Part shown: piece after piece, positions 34,548 to 43,152 of the stretch
How the letters are laid out: each line of letters starts with the position of its first letter
Position numbering within the stretch: position 1 is the first letter of the stretch
Source of the DNA: Paenibacillus helianthi
GTDB lineage: Bacteria; Bacillota; Bacilli; Paenibacillales; Paenibacillaceae
Length of the DNA stretch: 64,000 nucleotides
Assembly: GCF_001909055.1 (NCBI RefSeq)
Contig: NZ_LVWI01000070.1
Coordinates: 62,001-126,000 of the forward strand
Direction of reading: 5' to 3'
The notes under the pieces: model-generated
Databases searched by the model: none
What the model was told of the DNA's origin: nothing
Seen by the model: the letters and a program-made list of their open reading frames with translations, nothing else
Position numbers and translations under genes: made by a program

Positions 34548-37500
34548 ATGAGACACACTGAACTGCCCGTCAAACAAGGCCTGTACGATCCCCAGTTCGA
34601 AAAGGATGCCTGCGGAATGGGGTTTGTCGCCCATATCAAAGGCAAGCCATCCCATGATATTGTAAGTAACGCTTTGACCATGCTCTTCAATATGGAGCAT
34701 CGGGGAGGCCAGGGAGCAGAACCAAACTCAGGTGACGGAGCCGGCATTATGCTGCAGATTCCGCACCGTTTCTTTACCGGTGAAGCCAGCAAGCTTGGAT
34801 TTGAACTGCCTGAGCAGGGGCATTACGGTGTAGGCATGATCTTTTTGTCTCACAACGAGGAGATCCGGGCCCGCCACGAAGCGCTCCTTAGCGAGATTAT
34901 CACCGAGGAAGGCCAGCAGGTGCTCGGCTACCGCGATGTACCTACTTTTGACGAAATGCTGGGCAAGACAGCCAAGGCGGCTAAGCCTTATGTGCGCCAG
35001 GTATTCATCGGCCGCTCCGAAGGAATCAAGGATGATCTGGCATTTGAGCGCAAGCTGTACGTCATCCGCAAACGTGCCGAACTATCGATCCGCTATGGCG
35101 GAGCAGAAGAAGGCGAATCTTTTTATGTGCCAAGCATGTCCTGCCGAAAGATCGTATACAAAGGCATGCTGACCACAGCGCAGGTAGGCCAGTTCTATCT
35201 GGATCTGCAGAATGAAGCGCTGGAATCGGCGATTGCCCTTGTGCATTCCCGGTTCAGCACCAACACATTCCCAAGCTGGGAACGTGCCCACCCTTACCGT
35301 TTCATGATCCACAACGGTGAGATCAATACCTTGCGCGGCAATGTGAACTGGATGCACGCGCGCCAATCGCTGTTCAAGAGTGAAGTATTCGGGGAAGACC
35401 TGAGCAAGATCAAGCCTGTCGTGAACCCTGACGGCTCCGATACGGCTATGTTCGACAACACCTTCGAGTTCCTGTACCTCAGCGGACGTTCATTGCCGCA
35501 TGTGGCCATGATGATGGTTCCTGAGCCTTGGGGCAACCATGACAGCATGGACGAGGAGAAGAAGGCATTCTATGAATATCACAGCACACTCATGGAGCCG
35601 TGGGACGGACCCGCTGCAATGGGCTTCACCGACGGTGTACAGATCGGTGCGATTCTTGACCGAAACGGCCTTCGCCCTTCACGTTATTATGTAACCAAAG
35701 ACGATCTGATTATTTTGTCCTCGGAAGCCGGAGTGCTTGATATTCCTGCAGAGGATGTACTATACAAAGACCGGTTAAGACCAGGACGCATGCTGCTGGT
35801 GGATACGAAGCAGGGCCGGATCATTTCCGACGAAGAGGTCAAAGCCGAGATTGCTTCTGAACAGCCTTACCGCCAGTGGCTGGATGAGCATCTGATTGGC
35901 CTTGACGAGCTTCCTGATGCCCCAGAGCTGCCGAATCCGAAGCATGACAATGTGCAGCAGCTGCAGCAGTCCTTCGGATATACCTTTGAAGATCTGCGCA
36001 AGGTGCTGGAGCCGATGGCTTCCACCGGTGCCGAAGCTGTAGGCTCGATGGGCTATGATGCCCCATTGGCGGTACTGTCGGACCGTCCGCAGCGTCTCTA
36101 TAACTATTTTAAACAAATGTTCGCCCAGGTAACCAATCCGCCGATCGATGCGATCCGTGAAGAGCTGGTGACCTCGACAGCGACAACTATCGGACCTGAA
36201 CGCAACCTGCTTAAGCCGGAACCCGAGAGCTGCCGGCAGATTTCACTGGATTCACCAATCCTGTCCAATGAGGATTTTGCGAAGATCCGCCATGTCCGCC
36301 GCGCAGGGTTCAAGTCGATGTCGATTCCGATTCTGTTCCCGGCTGAGCTGGGTGCGGAAGGGCTGCGTATCGCGCTGGAGCGGATGAATGAAGCGGCTGA
36401 CCGCGTTATGGCCAAAGGCCATAACATTCTGATTCTGTCTGACCGTGGCGTAGACCGTGAGAATGCGGCTATTCCGGCACTGCTTGCCGTTTCCAGCCTG
36501 CATCACCATCTGATCCGCTCGGGAACCCGTACCAAGGTCAGCATTTTGCTGGAATCCGGCGAACCGCGTGAAGTGCATCATTATGCGCTGCTGCTCGGCT
36601 ATGGGGTGAGTGCGGTCAACCCTTACCTCGCTTTCGAGAGTCTGGATGACATGATCGGCCAGGGCCTGCTGCGCGGCATTTCACATGAGAAGGCTGTGAA
36701 GAATTATATTAAAGCTGCGACGAAGAGCGTAGTGAAAATATTGTCCAAAATGGGCATCTCGACGATTCAATCCTACCGGGGCGCGCAGATTTTTGAAGCT
36801 GTTGGCCTGAATTCTGAATTCGTGGACCGTTACTTCACCTGGACACCTTCCCGTATCGGAGGCATCGGCCTGGAAGAAGTGGCAGCAGAGGCGCTTGTCT
36901 CTCATAACCGCGCCTTTACTGACAAGGATGGCAGTGACAAGGTGCTCGATTCCGGCGGTGAATACCAATGGCGCAGTGACGGGGAAGAGCATTTGTTCAA
37001 TCCGCAGACCATTCATCTTCTCCAGCACTCCGTGCGTAGCGGCGATTACGGGCTGTACAAGAAGTATGCGGCACTTGTGCAAGGAGAGAGCGAGAAGCAT
37101 CAGACGCTCCGTTCCATGCTGCAGTTCAAGCCTGCGAATTCACCAGTACCACTGGATGAGGTAGAGTCTGCAGAATCCATCATGAAACGCTTCAAGACCG
37201 GTGCCATGTCCTTTGGCTCGATCAGCAAGGAAGCACATGAGACACTGGCGATTGCAATGAACCGCATCGGCGGCAAGAGCAATACCGGTGAAGGCGGAGA
37301 AGATCCGGCCCGTTTTACTCCGGACAGCAATGGCGATTCCCGCCGCAGTGCGATCAAGCAGGTGGCATCGGGTCGATTCGGGGTTACCTCGAATTACCTG
37401 GTCAATGCTGATGAAATTCAGATCAAGATGGCGCAGGGGGCCAAGCCTGGTGAAGGCGGGCAGCTTCCGGGCCGCAAGGTATATCCTTGGGTCGCAGAAG

Positions 37501-39143
37501 TGCGCGGCTCCACAGCGGGTGTAGGTCTGATCTCACCGCCACCGCATCATGATATTTACTCTATTGAGGATCTGGCAGAATTGATCTACGATCTGAAAAA
37601 TGCCAATCCCCGTGCCAATATTAACGTGAAGCTCGTGTCTGAAGTCGGTGTGGGAACCATCGCTGCCGGGGTAGCCAAAGGCCGTGCCGATATTATCCTG
37701 ATCAGCGGCTACGATGGGGGTACCGGCGCATCGCCGATGAACTCCATCCGTCATGCCGGTCTCCCTTGGGAGCTTGGCCTGGCTGAGACCCATCAGACCT
37801 TGATGCTGAACAATCTGCGCGACCGTGTTGTACTGGAAACAGACGGCAAAATGCTTAGCGGCCGTGACCTGGCAGTCGCTGTGCTGCTCGGTGCTGAGGA
37901 GTACGGGTTTGCCACTGCACCGCTTGTAGCAGTAGGCTGTATTATGATGCGGGTATGCCAGATGGATACCTGTCCGGTAGGTGTAGCTACCCAGAATCCG
38001 GAGCTGCGTAAGAACTTTACCGGTGATCCGCAGCATGTAGTGAACTTTATGACCTTTGTGGCACAGGATCTGCGTGAGATCATGGCGGAGCTTGGTTTCC
38101 GCACCATTCAGGAAATGGTTGGACGCACGGACTGCCTGGATGCCGTCAAAGCTTCGAGTCACTGGAAGAAGAAAGGCGTAGATTTGAGTAGCCTGCTGCA
38201 CATTCCGGCTATGCCGGAAGGAAGCACTCGCTACCGCAGTCAGACCCAGAACCATGGCTTGGAAGAAACATTGGATGTTTCCAAGCTGCTCGATCTTGCT
38301 GCACCGGCACTGGAATCCGGTACTGTGGTTGAAGTTTCACTTCCGATCACGAACGTCAACCGTGCGGTAGGAACCATCCTGGGCAGTGAACTGACCCGTA
38401 AATATGGAGCAGCAGGTCTTCCGGATGATACGATCCGCCTGCATTTCACCGGTTCGGCGGGACAGAGTCTGGGGGCATTCGTACCGAAGGGAATCACGAT
38501 CACGGTTGAAGGGGATTCCAATGACTATGTGGGCAAAGGACTTTCCGGCGGCAAGCTGATCATTAAGCCGTCCTCTAAGGCGACCTTCGCCGCCGAAGAT
38601 AACATCATCATCGGGAATACGGCCCTGTACGGTGCTACCGGCGGTGAAGCTTATATCAGCGGGATTGCCGGCGAACGGTTCGCTGTCCGCAACTCTGGTG
38701 CGAATGTCGTTGTGGAAGGCGTGGGCGACCATGGCTGTGAATACATGACCGGCGGCCGTGTGGTTGTGCTTGGTGCAACGGGTCGCAACTTTGCGGCAGG
38801 AATGTCGGGCGGTATCGCCTACGTCTATGATCCGGACAATACGTTCGTCAAACGCTGCAACATTGAGATGGTTCTCTTGGAGCGTGTGGAGGAGCCTGAA
38901 GAAATTGCTGAACTGCAAGGTCTGATTATCCGCCATACCGAGCTTACAGGCAGTAATGCCGGACAACGCATCCTGGATACATGGGATGAGGCCCTGCCGA
39001 AATTTGCCCGTGTCATTCCGAAGGACTATAAACGGATGATGGAGCAGATCCGCAAGGTGGAACAGACCGGTCTGACCGGCGAAGCTGCCCTGATGGCTGC
39101 ATTTGAAGCGAATATGCGTGAGCTTGCCCGTGTTGGCGGCTAA
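34548..39143 (+). CDS. gltB: Glutamate synthase (NADPH) large subunit
   Basis: This 1531-residue precursor has a 21-residue propeptide that would be removed to expose the catalytic C22 (KDACGMGFVAH) of the class II glutaminase. The central domain and the FMN-binding synthase domain follow. The 3Fe-4S ligands are C1131, C1137 and C1142 (CIMMRVCQMDTCPVG). The C-terminal GXGXG beta-helix is clear (GLSGGKLIIKP, GAYG-like repeats). It makes two glutamates from glutamine and 2-oxoglutarate. The ATG at 34548 has GAAAGG 9 bases upstream. The small subunit gene (gltD) is not next to it: a terminator and an unrelated transporter follow. B. subtilis calls this subunit gltA. Confidence 0.96.
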   Translation: MRHTELPVKQGLYDPQFEKDACGMGFVAHIKGKPSHDIVSNALTMLFNMEHRGGQGAEPNSGDGAGIMLQIPHRFFTGEASKLGFELPEQGHYGVGMIFLSHNEEIRARHEALLSEIITEEGQQVLGYRDVPTFDEMLGKTAKAAKPYVRQVFIGRSEGIKDDLAFERKLYVIRKRAELSIRYGGAEEGESFYVPSMSCRKIVYKGMLTTAQVGQFYLDLQNEALESAIALVHSRFSTNTFPSWERAHPYRFMIHNGEINTLRGNVNWMHARQSLFKSEVFGEDLSKIKPVVNPDGSDTAMFDNTFEFLYLSGRSLPHVAMMMVPEPWGNHDSMDEEKKAFYEYHSTLMEPWDGPAAMGFTDGVQIGAILDRNGLRPSRYYVTKDDLIILSSEAGVLDIPAEDVLYKDRLRPGRMLLVDTKQGRIISDEEVKAEIASEQPYRQWLDEHLIGLDELPDAPELPNPKHDNVQQLQQSFGYTFEDLRKVLEPMASTGAEAVGSMGYDAPLAVLSDRPQRLYNYFKQMFAQVTNPPIDAIREELVTSTATTIGPERNLLKPEPESCRQISLDSPILSNEDFAKIRHVRRAGFKSMSIPILFPAELGAEGLRIALERMNEAADRVMAKGHNILILSDRGVDRENAAIPALLAVSSLHHHLIRSGTRTKVSILLESGEPREVHHYALLLGYGVSAVNPYLAFESLDDMIGQGLLRGISHEKAVKNYIKAATKSVVKILSKMGISTIQSYRGAQIFEAVGLNSEFVDRYFTWTPSRIGGIGLEEVAAEALVSHNRAFTDKDGSDKVLDSGGEYQWRSDGEEHLFNPQTIHLLQHSVRSGDYGLYKKYAALVQGESEKHQTLRSMLQFKPANSPVPLDEVESAESIMKRFKTGAMSFGSISKEAHETLAIAMNRIGGKSNTGEGGEDPARFTPDSNGDSRRSAIKQVASGRFGVTSNYLVNADEIQIKMAQGAKPGEGGQLPGRKVYPWVAEVRGSTAGVGLISPPPHHDIYSIEDLAELIYDLKNANPRANINVKLVSEVGVGTIAAGVAKGRADIILISGYDGGTGASPMNSIRHAGLPWELGLAETHQTLMLNNLRDRVVLETDGKMLSGRDLAVAVLLGAEEYGFATAPLVAVGCIMMRVCQMDTCPVGVATQNPELRKNFTGDPQHVVNFMTFVAQDLREIMAELGFRTIQEMVGRTDCLDAVKASSHWKKKGVDLSSLLHIPAMPEGSTRYRSQTQNHGLEETLDVSKLLDLAAPALESGTVVEVSLPITNVNRAVGTILGSELTRKYGAAGLPDDTIRLHFTGSAGQSLGAFVPKGITITVEGDSNDYVGKGLSGGKLIIKPSSKATFAAEDNIIIGNTALYGATGGEAYISGIAGERFAVRNSGANVVVEGVGDHGCEYMTGGRVVVLGATGRNFAAGMSGGIAYVYDPDNTFVKRCNIEMVLLERVEEPEEIAELQGLIIRHTELTGSNAGQRILDTWDEALPKFARVIPKDYKRMMEQIRKVEQTGLTGEAALMAAFEANMRELARVGG

Positions 39144-39174
39144 ATGCTAACCACTCTCGAATAAAAGATAAACC

Positions 39175-39221
39175 AAGGGACAACATCCCCTCCTTAACCG
39201 GAGGGAGGTTGTCCCTTTTAC
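39175..39221 (+). terminator. Strong terminator after gltB
   Basis: GGGACAACATCCCCTCC pairs almost perfectly with GGAGGGAGGTTGTCCC, followed by a T run. Confidence 0.88.
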
Positions 39222-39261
39222 TATTGCTGCATTTTTTTCCGCTTTTCAGGAAAAAGGGAAG

Positions 39262-39479
39262 TTGTGGTAGAATAAAACCCATATAAAATGAATTGTGAAA
39301 AAATGAAGGTGAAAGTAACGGAGGGAAGATTGGAACTGGAGGAGCGAATGCGACCGCCAAAAAGCTTTCCAAAGGAAAGCTCGCTTCGGAAGCATTATCA
39401 GTTCAGGGATTTCAACCGCATGCACCTCAATTGGAAACTCAAGCTCATTTTATATACACCGACGAAAGGAAGTGAGACC
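39262..39479 (+). promoter_or_regulatory. Promoter and structured leader of the ABC exporter genes
   Basis: TTGTGG (39262-39267) and TAAAAT (39284-39289), 16 bases apart, form a plausible promoter that leaves a leader of about 185 bases. It contains AGCTTTCC-AAA-GGAAAGCT (39363-39381) and, immediately after, GCTT-CGG-AAGC. The coding frame stays open through this leader, but no upstream start has a suitable ribosome site followed by recognisable protein. Confidence 0.35.
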
Positions 39480-40406
39480 ATGCCGAACACGGCAGAAGTG
39501 GTGAAGCCCGTAGCCAGTTTAATGGGTGTAACCAAAAAAATGGGCAGCAAGACGCTGGTTAGCGACTTGACGCTCGATATCCCGCCCGGACAAATCTTCG
39601 GATTTCTCGGGCCGAATGGTGCCGGTAAAACAACTACCATTCGTATGATGGTCGGACTGATCTCGATCAGCCGCGGAGATATCCTGATTTGCGGCCGCAG
39701 CATCAAGGATCATTTTGAAGAAGCGGTTGCGAATATTGGGGCAATCGTGGAGAACCCTGAGATGTACAAGTTCCTCAGCGGATACCAGAATCTGCGCCAA
39801 TATGCGCGGATGGTGCCAGGTGTAGACAAGAAGCGGATCCAAGAGGTTGTAGAGCTGGTAGGGTTGGGACAGAGGATACACGACAAGGTGAAGACCTATT
39901 CACTGGGAATGCGCCAGCGGCTGGGTGTAGCCCAGGCGCTGCTTCACCGTCCCAAGCTGCTGATCCTGGATGAGCCGACGAACGGGCTTGATCCACAGGG
40001 AATTCGCGAGCTGCGCGACTATCTGCGCCGATTATGCCAGGAGGAAGGTACAACGGTATTTGTCTCCAGCCATTTGCTGTCTGAGATGGAGCTGATGTGC
40101 GATACAGTGGCAATTATCCAGAATGGCAAGCTGATTGACGTGAAACAGCTTAAGGCTGTAGGCACGGAGGTTCTGCCCGTCGGTGAGACGCTGTTTGAGG
40201 TTAGTGATCCTGAAGCGGCATTGACCTTGCTGGGGACCGGGGTACTGAAGGATGGTGGAATTGCCGTGGCAGCGGACCGCGAAGCTATCGCTGAATTGAA
40301 TGCGAAGCTGGTCACAGGCGGGATCAAGGTATACGGCATTAAAGTGCTGGCCCGTTCACTTGAGGATCAATTCCTGGAAATCACCGGAGGTGAAGGCATT
40401 GGGTAA
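39480..40406 (+). CDS. ABC-2 type exporter ATP-binding protein
   Basis: This 308-residue ATPase carries Walker A FGFLGPNGAGKTTTIRMM, signature YSLGMRQRLGVAQALL, Walker B LLILDEPTNGLD, and the H-loop FVSSHLLSEME. This is the CcmA/DrrA/BcrA class that drives lipid, antibiotic or peptide export. I start it at the ATG at 39480, preceded by GAAAGGAAGTGAG, which gives a normal N-terminus; the frame is open further upstream to 39288. It overlaps the permease gene by 8 bases, so the two are translated together. Confidence 0.9.
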   Translation: MPNTAEVVKPVASLMGVTKKMGSKTLVSDLTLDIPPGQIFGFLGPNGAGKTTTIRMMVGLISISRGDILICGRSIKDHFEEAVANIGAIVENPEMYKFLSGYQNLRQYARMVPGVDKKRIQEVVELVGLGQRIHDKVKTYSLGMRQRLGVAQALLHRPKLLILDEPTNGLDPQGIRELRDYLRRLCQEEGTTVFVSSHLLSEMELMCDTVAIIQNGKLIDVKQLKAVGTEVLPVGETLFEVSDPEAALTLLGTGVLKDGGIAVAADREAIAELNAKLVTGGIKVYGIKVLARSLEDQFLEITGGEGIG

Positions 40407-41184
40407 TTTCGCGGCTCTCATACATAATGAGAACGTTAAAATCTACAGTCGTATACGTACATGGATCATGCTCATTATTCTGGCTGTGATGAGCGCGCTG
40501 TTTCCGGCGCTGTTCTACTTTACCAGCAGCGATACCTCCACGACAGAGCTGTGGAACAGCTTTCAAATGACTGTGAGTATCGCTTTTTTCCTCAATACGA
40601 TTTTTACAGTTGTGATCGCCTCCGACTCCGTTGCGGGCGAATTTTCCTGGGGGACCATTAAGCTGCTGCTGATCCGCCCATGGAGCCGATCCAAAATACT
40701 GCTCTCCAAGTACATCTCCCTAATCCTGTTCAGCTTGCTGAGCACGGGTGTACTGATCGTATTTGGATATGTGTCTGCGCTTATCTTCTCCTCTTCCTCC
40801 GGGCTTGGAGGAGCCTCTATGTCGGCATGGAGTCCAGCAGAATATACATTCCTGGGCATTCTGTGCAGCTATGCTGAGCTGTTCCTGACCGCTGCTCTGG
40901 CTTTTATGGTGTCCAGTGTCTTCCGTGCAAGCGGACTGGCGATCGGGTTATCGCTGTTCATTATGTTTGCCAAGGATATTTTTGTGGCCATCTTTAGCCC
41001 TGAGCGCTATGAGTGGGCTAAATATCTGATTTTCACCCATATGGATCTGCATGGTTATCTGTTGTCAGATAAAGGCCCGGGTGGAGTCACGTTGGGATTT
41101 GCCATCGCGGTACTAGCCGTCTATTATCTTCTATTCATGCTGGTGTCCTGGATTGTATTCCGTAAAAGAGATGTTGCTGCATAA
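40399..41184 (+). CDS. ABC-2 type exporter permease
   Basis: The protein is 261 residues with six membrane segments and no ATPase domain. It opens MGNFAALIHNENVKIYSRIRTWIM, typical of ABC2_membrane permeases (BcrB/YhfQ-like). A conserved cytoplasmic stretch reads EFSWGTIKLLLIRPWSRSKIL. The TTG at 40399 is preceded by GGAGGTGA inside the end of the ATPase gene. With the ATPase it forms an exporter of unknown substrate, perhaps giving resistance to a lantibiotic or bacitracin-like compound; that is inference from the family only. Confidence 0.85.
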   Translation: MGNFAALIHNENVKIYSRIRTWIMLIILAVMSALFPALFYFTSSDTSTTELWNSFQMTVSIAFFLNTIFTVVIASDSVAGEFSWGTIKLLLIRPWSRSKILLSKYISLILFSLLSTGVLIVFGYVSALIFSSSSGLGGASMSAWSPAEYTFLGILCSYAELFLTAALAFMVSSVFRASGLAIGLSLFIMFAKDIFVAIFSPERYEWAKYLIFTHMDLHGYLLSDKGPGGVTLGFAIAVLAVYYLLFMLVSWIVFRKRDVAA

Positions 41185-41253
41185 ATCGGGCTGCTGCACC
41201 AGCCCGATTCAAGGTTGTTCTGTACAATAAGAATTAATATTTCATAGGGACGG

Positions 41254-41694
41254 CTAAGCCGTTTCTGCTTGTTTGGAGCCGCGTTTGCCGGCTTTGTCCG
41301 TATGACCGTTTTTCTGAAGTCCGCCCGCTTTTTCTGTGGCGGGCTCTTCGGCCATGGTAACGGAGCCATTCAGCAAGCTGCCCTCCATGATGCTTAAGGT
41401 GCCAGCCAGAATATTCCCATGCAGCTGTCCGGTACCCGTCATCATTAGCCTCTGATCGGCAACCACATCGCCGTAAACCTTGCCCGCAATGATGATGTCC
41501 TGTGCTTTGATGGTGGAACGGACGGTTCCCTGTTCACCGACGGTGACAGTGCCCCGGCAGTGGATTTCTCCGCTGAAGTTGCCCTCAATCCGTAGATTAG
41601 TGTCGCAAGTGACTTTGCCCTCCAGCGTACCCCCGTGCCCGATCAGCGAGTCGGTGGATTTCACCGGCGTGTTCTGTTTGTTTTTATTCCACAT
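41254..41694 (-). CDS. Bactofilin (polymer-forming cytoskeletal protein)
   Basis: The 146 residues contain the bactofilin beta-helix repeat pattern between 18 and 115: DSLIGHGGTLEGKVTCDTNLRIEGNFSGEIHCRGTVTVGEQG, then IAGKVYGDVVADQRL and GQLHGNILAGTLSIMEG. N- and C-terminal tails are flexible; the C-terminus is Lys/Glu-rich. Bactofilins polymerise without nucleotide under the membrane and organise cell wall enzymes. AGGAGGATG-type ribosome site is present. It lies 70 bases downstream of an M23 endopeptidase gene on the same strand, a recurrent pairing in many bacteria. Confidence 0.9.
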   Translation of the reverse strand: MWNKNKQNTPVKSTDSLIGHGGTLEGKVTCDTNLRIEGNFSGEIHCRGTVTVGEQGTVRSTIKAQDIIIAGKVYGDVVADQRLMMTGTGQLHGNILAGTLSIMEGSLLNGSVTMAEEPATEKAGGLQKNGHTDKAGKRGSKQAETA

Positions 41695-41764
41695 GCGTTC
41701 ATCCTCCTGAGTGTTTATTTAGGATTACTCGACTGAATAACGTCGTACTTCACTTTCTTCCTGC

Positions 41765-42916
41765 TTAAGGCTGTACATAACCCAAAGGATTGACCGGTTT
41801 GTTTTGTTTGACCACCTGGAAATGAAGATGGGGTCCCGTGCTGCGTCCGGTATTGCCTAGCAAGCCGATCTTCTGGCCTTTGCTTACCCTGGTGCCCGGG
41901 GAGACCAGCATTCCATTCAAATGCATGTACCAGGACTCCAGCCCATTGTCATGTTTGATAATAATATATTTGCCTCGTGCGCCCATTTGCTCGGCGGTGG
42001 TGACCACGCCATCCATGGCAGCATATACGGGATCGCCGATACTGCCTGCTATATCGATGCCGGAATGATAGGCTGAAGTCCCGTTGAAAGGGTCGGAACG
42101 GTAACCGAAGCTGGAAGTAATGACCTTGGACTGCGTAGGCCAGATGACGGCAGGTGCCAGCCTGGATTTTTCAGCAATAGCCTTTTTGGCCTGGAGAGTA
42201 GCTTTAGCGGTATTTGCCTTTTGGGCTTCTGTAATCGTCACAGGGATCCTGCTCATCATTTCATCCAGCATGCTGCGGATTTCCTCATAGTCATCCTTCG
42301 TTTCCCGCACCAGCTTCAGGGGATCGTTCGCGTAGACAGCGATATATTCCCCGCCCACCTGTGGCGTGAATGTGCCGTCCGGCGATGCGGCAGCAGCTGA
42401 TACAGCGGTAAAAGAAGCCCCGCCAGAATAATGCGTTTCTGCCGGAGGAGATAATTCTGTACCCGCTGCAGGTGCAGAGGGATCTACAGTACTGGATGTT
42501 TTGGCGGAGGAGGATTCCCCCTTGCCGCTGGCAGCCGGACTGCTTCCCTTGTCAATCAGAGACTGCAGCTGCTGCTCCAGCTCGCTTACGCTTTTCAGTT
42601 TGTCTTTGATACTGTCTGCTTCCTCCGATAGTTCAGTAACCTGACTGCGAAGCTGCAGCAAGGCCTGATCTTTATCGGCAACCTTCATTTCCATACGAAG
42701 ATTGGTCAGGGACAGTGCCGCGGCTTCTGCTTCCAGCTCGGAAATGGAGCGGGAGGCATGAAAATGCATGGAAGTGACCAGACTGGACAGAGAAAGGGCG
42801 GCAGCGGCCGGCAGCGCAAGAGCGAGTGGCTTGGATAGCTGAAGCTGCCTTACCGGACGTCCGGCTTCACGGACAACAAGCAGCGTGATCCGGTTATGAT
42901 CGGGCTGATTCTTCAT
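41765..42916 (-). CDS. M23 family metallopeptidase with membrane anchor and coiled coil
   Basis: This 383-residue protein has one membrane segment (LALALPAAAALSLSSLV, about 31-48) and a coiled coil at about 55-120. A Ser/Ala-rich linker and the LytM/M23 domain follow at about 270-383. Zinc and catalytic residues are present: YHSGIDIAG (His...Asp) and GPHLHFQV (HxH), with a further His in SWYMHLNG. It cleaves peptide cross-links of peptidoglycan. AAAGGAG precedes the ATG, with a small hairpin (GCGGCT/AGCCGC) just before it. Co-transcription with the bactofilin suggests that the bactofilin scaffold localises it. Confidence 0.9.
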   Translation of the reverse strand: MKNQPDHNRITLLVVREAGRPVRQLQLSKPLALALPAAAALSLSSLVTSMHFHASRSISELEAEAAALSLTNLRMEMKVADKDQALLQLRSQVTELSEEADSIKDKLKSVSELEQQLQSLIDKGSSPAASGKGESSSAKTSSTVDPSAPAAGTELSPPAETHYSGGASFTAVSAAAASPDGTFTPQVGGEYIAVYANDPLKLVRETKDDYEEIRSMLDEMMSRIPVTITEAQKANTAKATLQAKKAIAEKSRLAPAVIWPTQSKVITSSFGYRSDPFNGTSAYHSGIDIAGSIGDPVYAAMDGVVTTAEQMGARGKYIIIKHDNGLESWYMHLNGMLVSPGTRVSKGQKIGLLGNTGRSTGPHLHFQVVKQNKPVNPLGYVQP

Positions 42917-43152
42917 AGCTTCTCCTTTCCTGCGGCTCGTGCAGCCGCCTTGTATTCACTGAAGTCCTAATTTCTAAGGGCTCATCCGAATCGTCCTACT
43001 ACTCTATGTATTCCATGTCCGTGGGGAACATGACAACGGTTTGCTGGAACAAAGAGGGAGAATGAAGGTAACAGAAGGTACAAAATTGCCGGGTGCCAGC
43101 GACAGCTGGAATGAGAATGGACTCACTATAAAACATTCAAGAGGGTGACAGA

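Noticed and set aside
39288..39479. N-terminal extension of the ABC ATPase from the upstream open frame
   Set aside because: The 64 extra residues have no homology pattern, and the ATG at 39480 has the better ribosome site and normal family N-terminus.
41137..41253. Small frames between the exporter permease and bactofilin
   Set aside because: No start signals or recognisable protein; the gap looks like ordinary convergent 3' ends.
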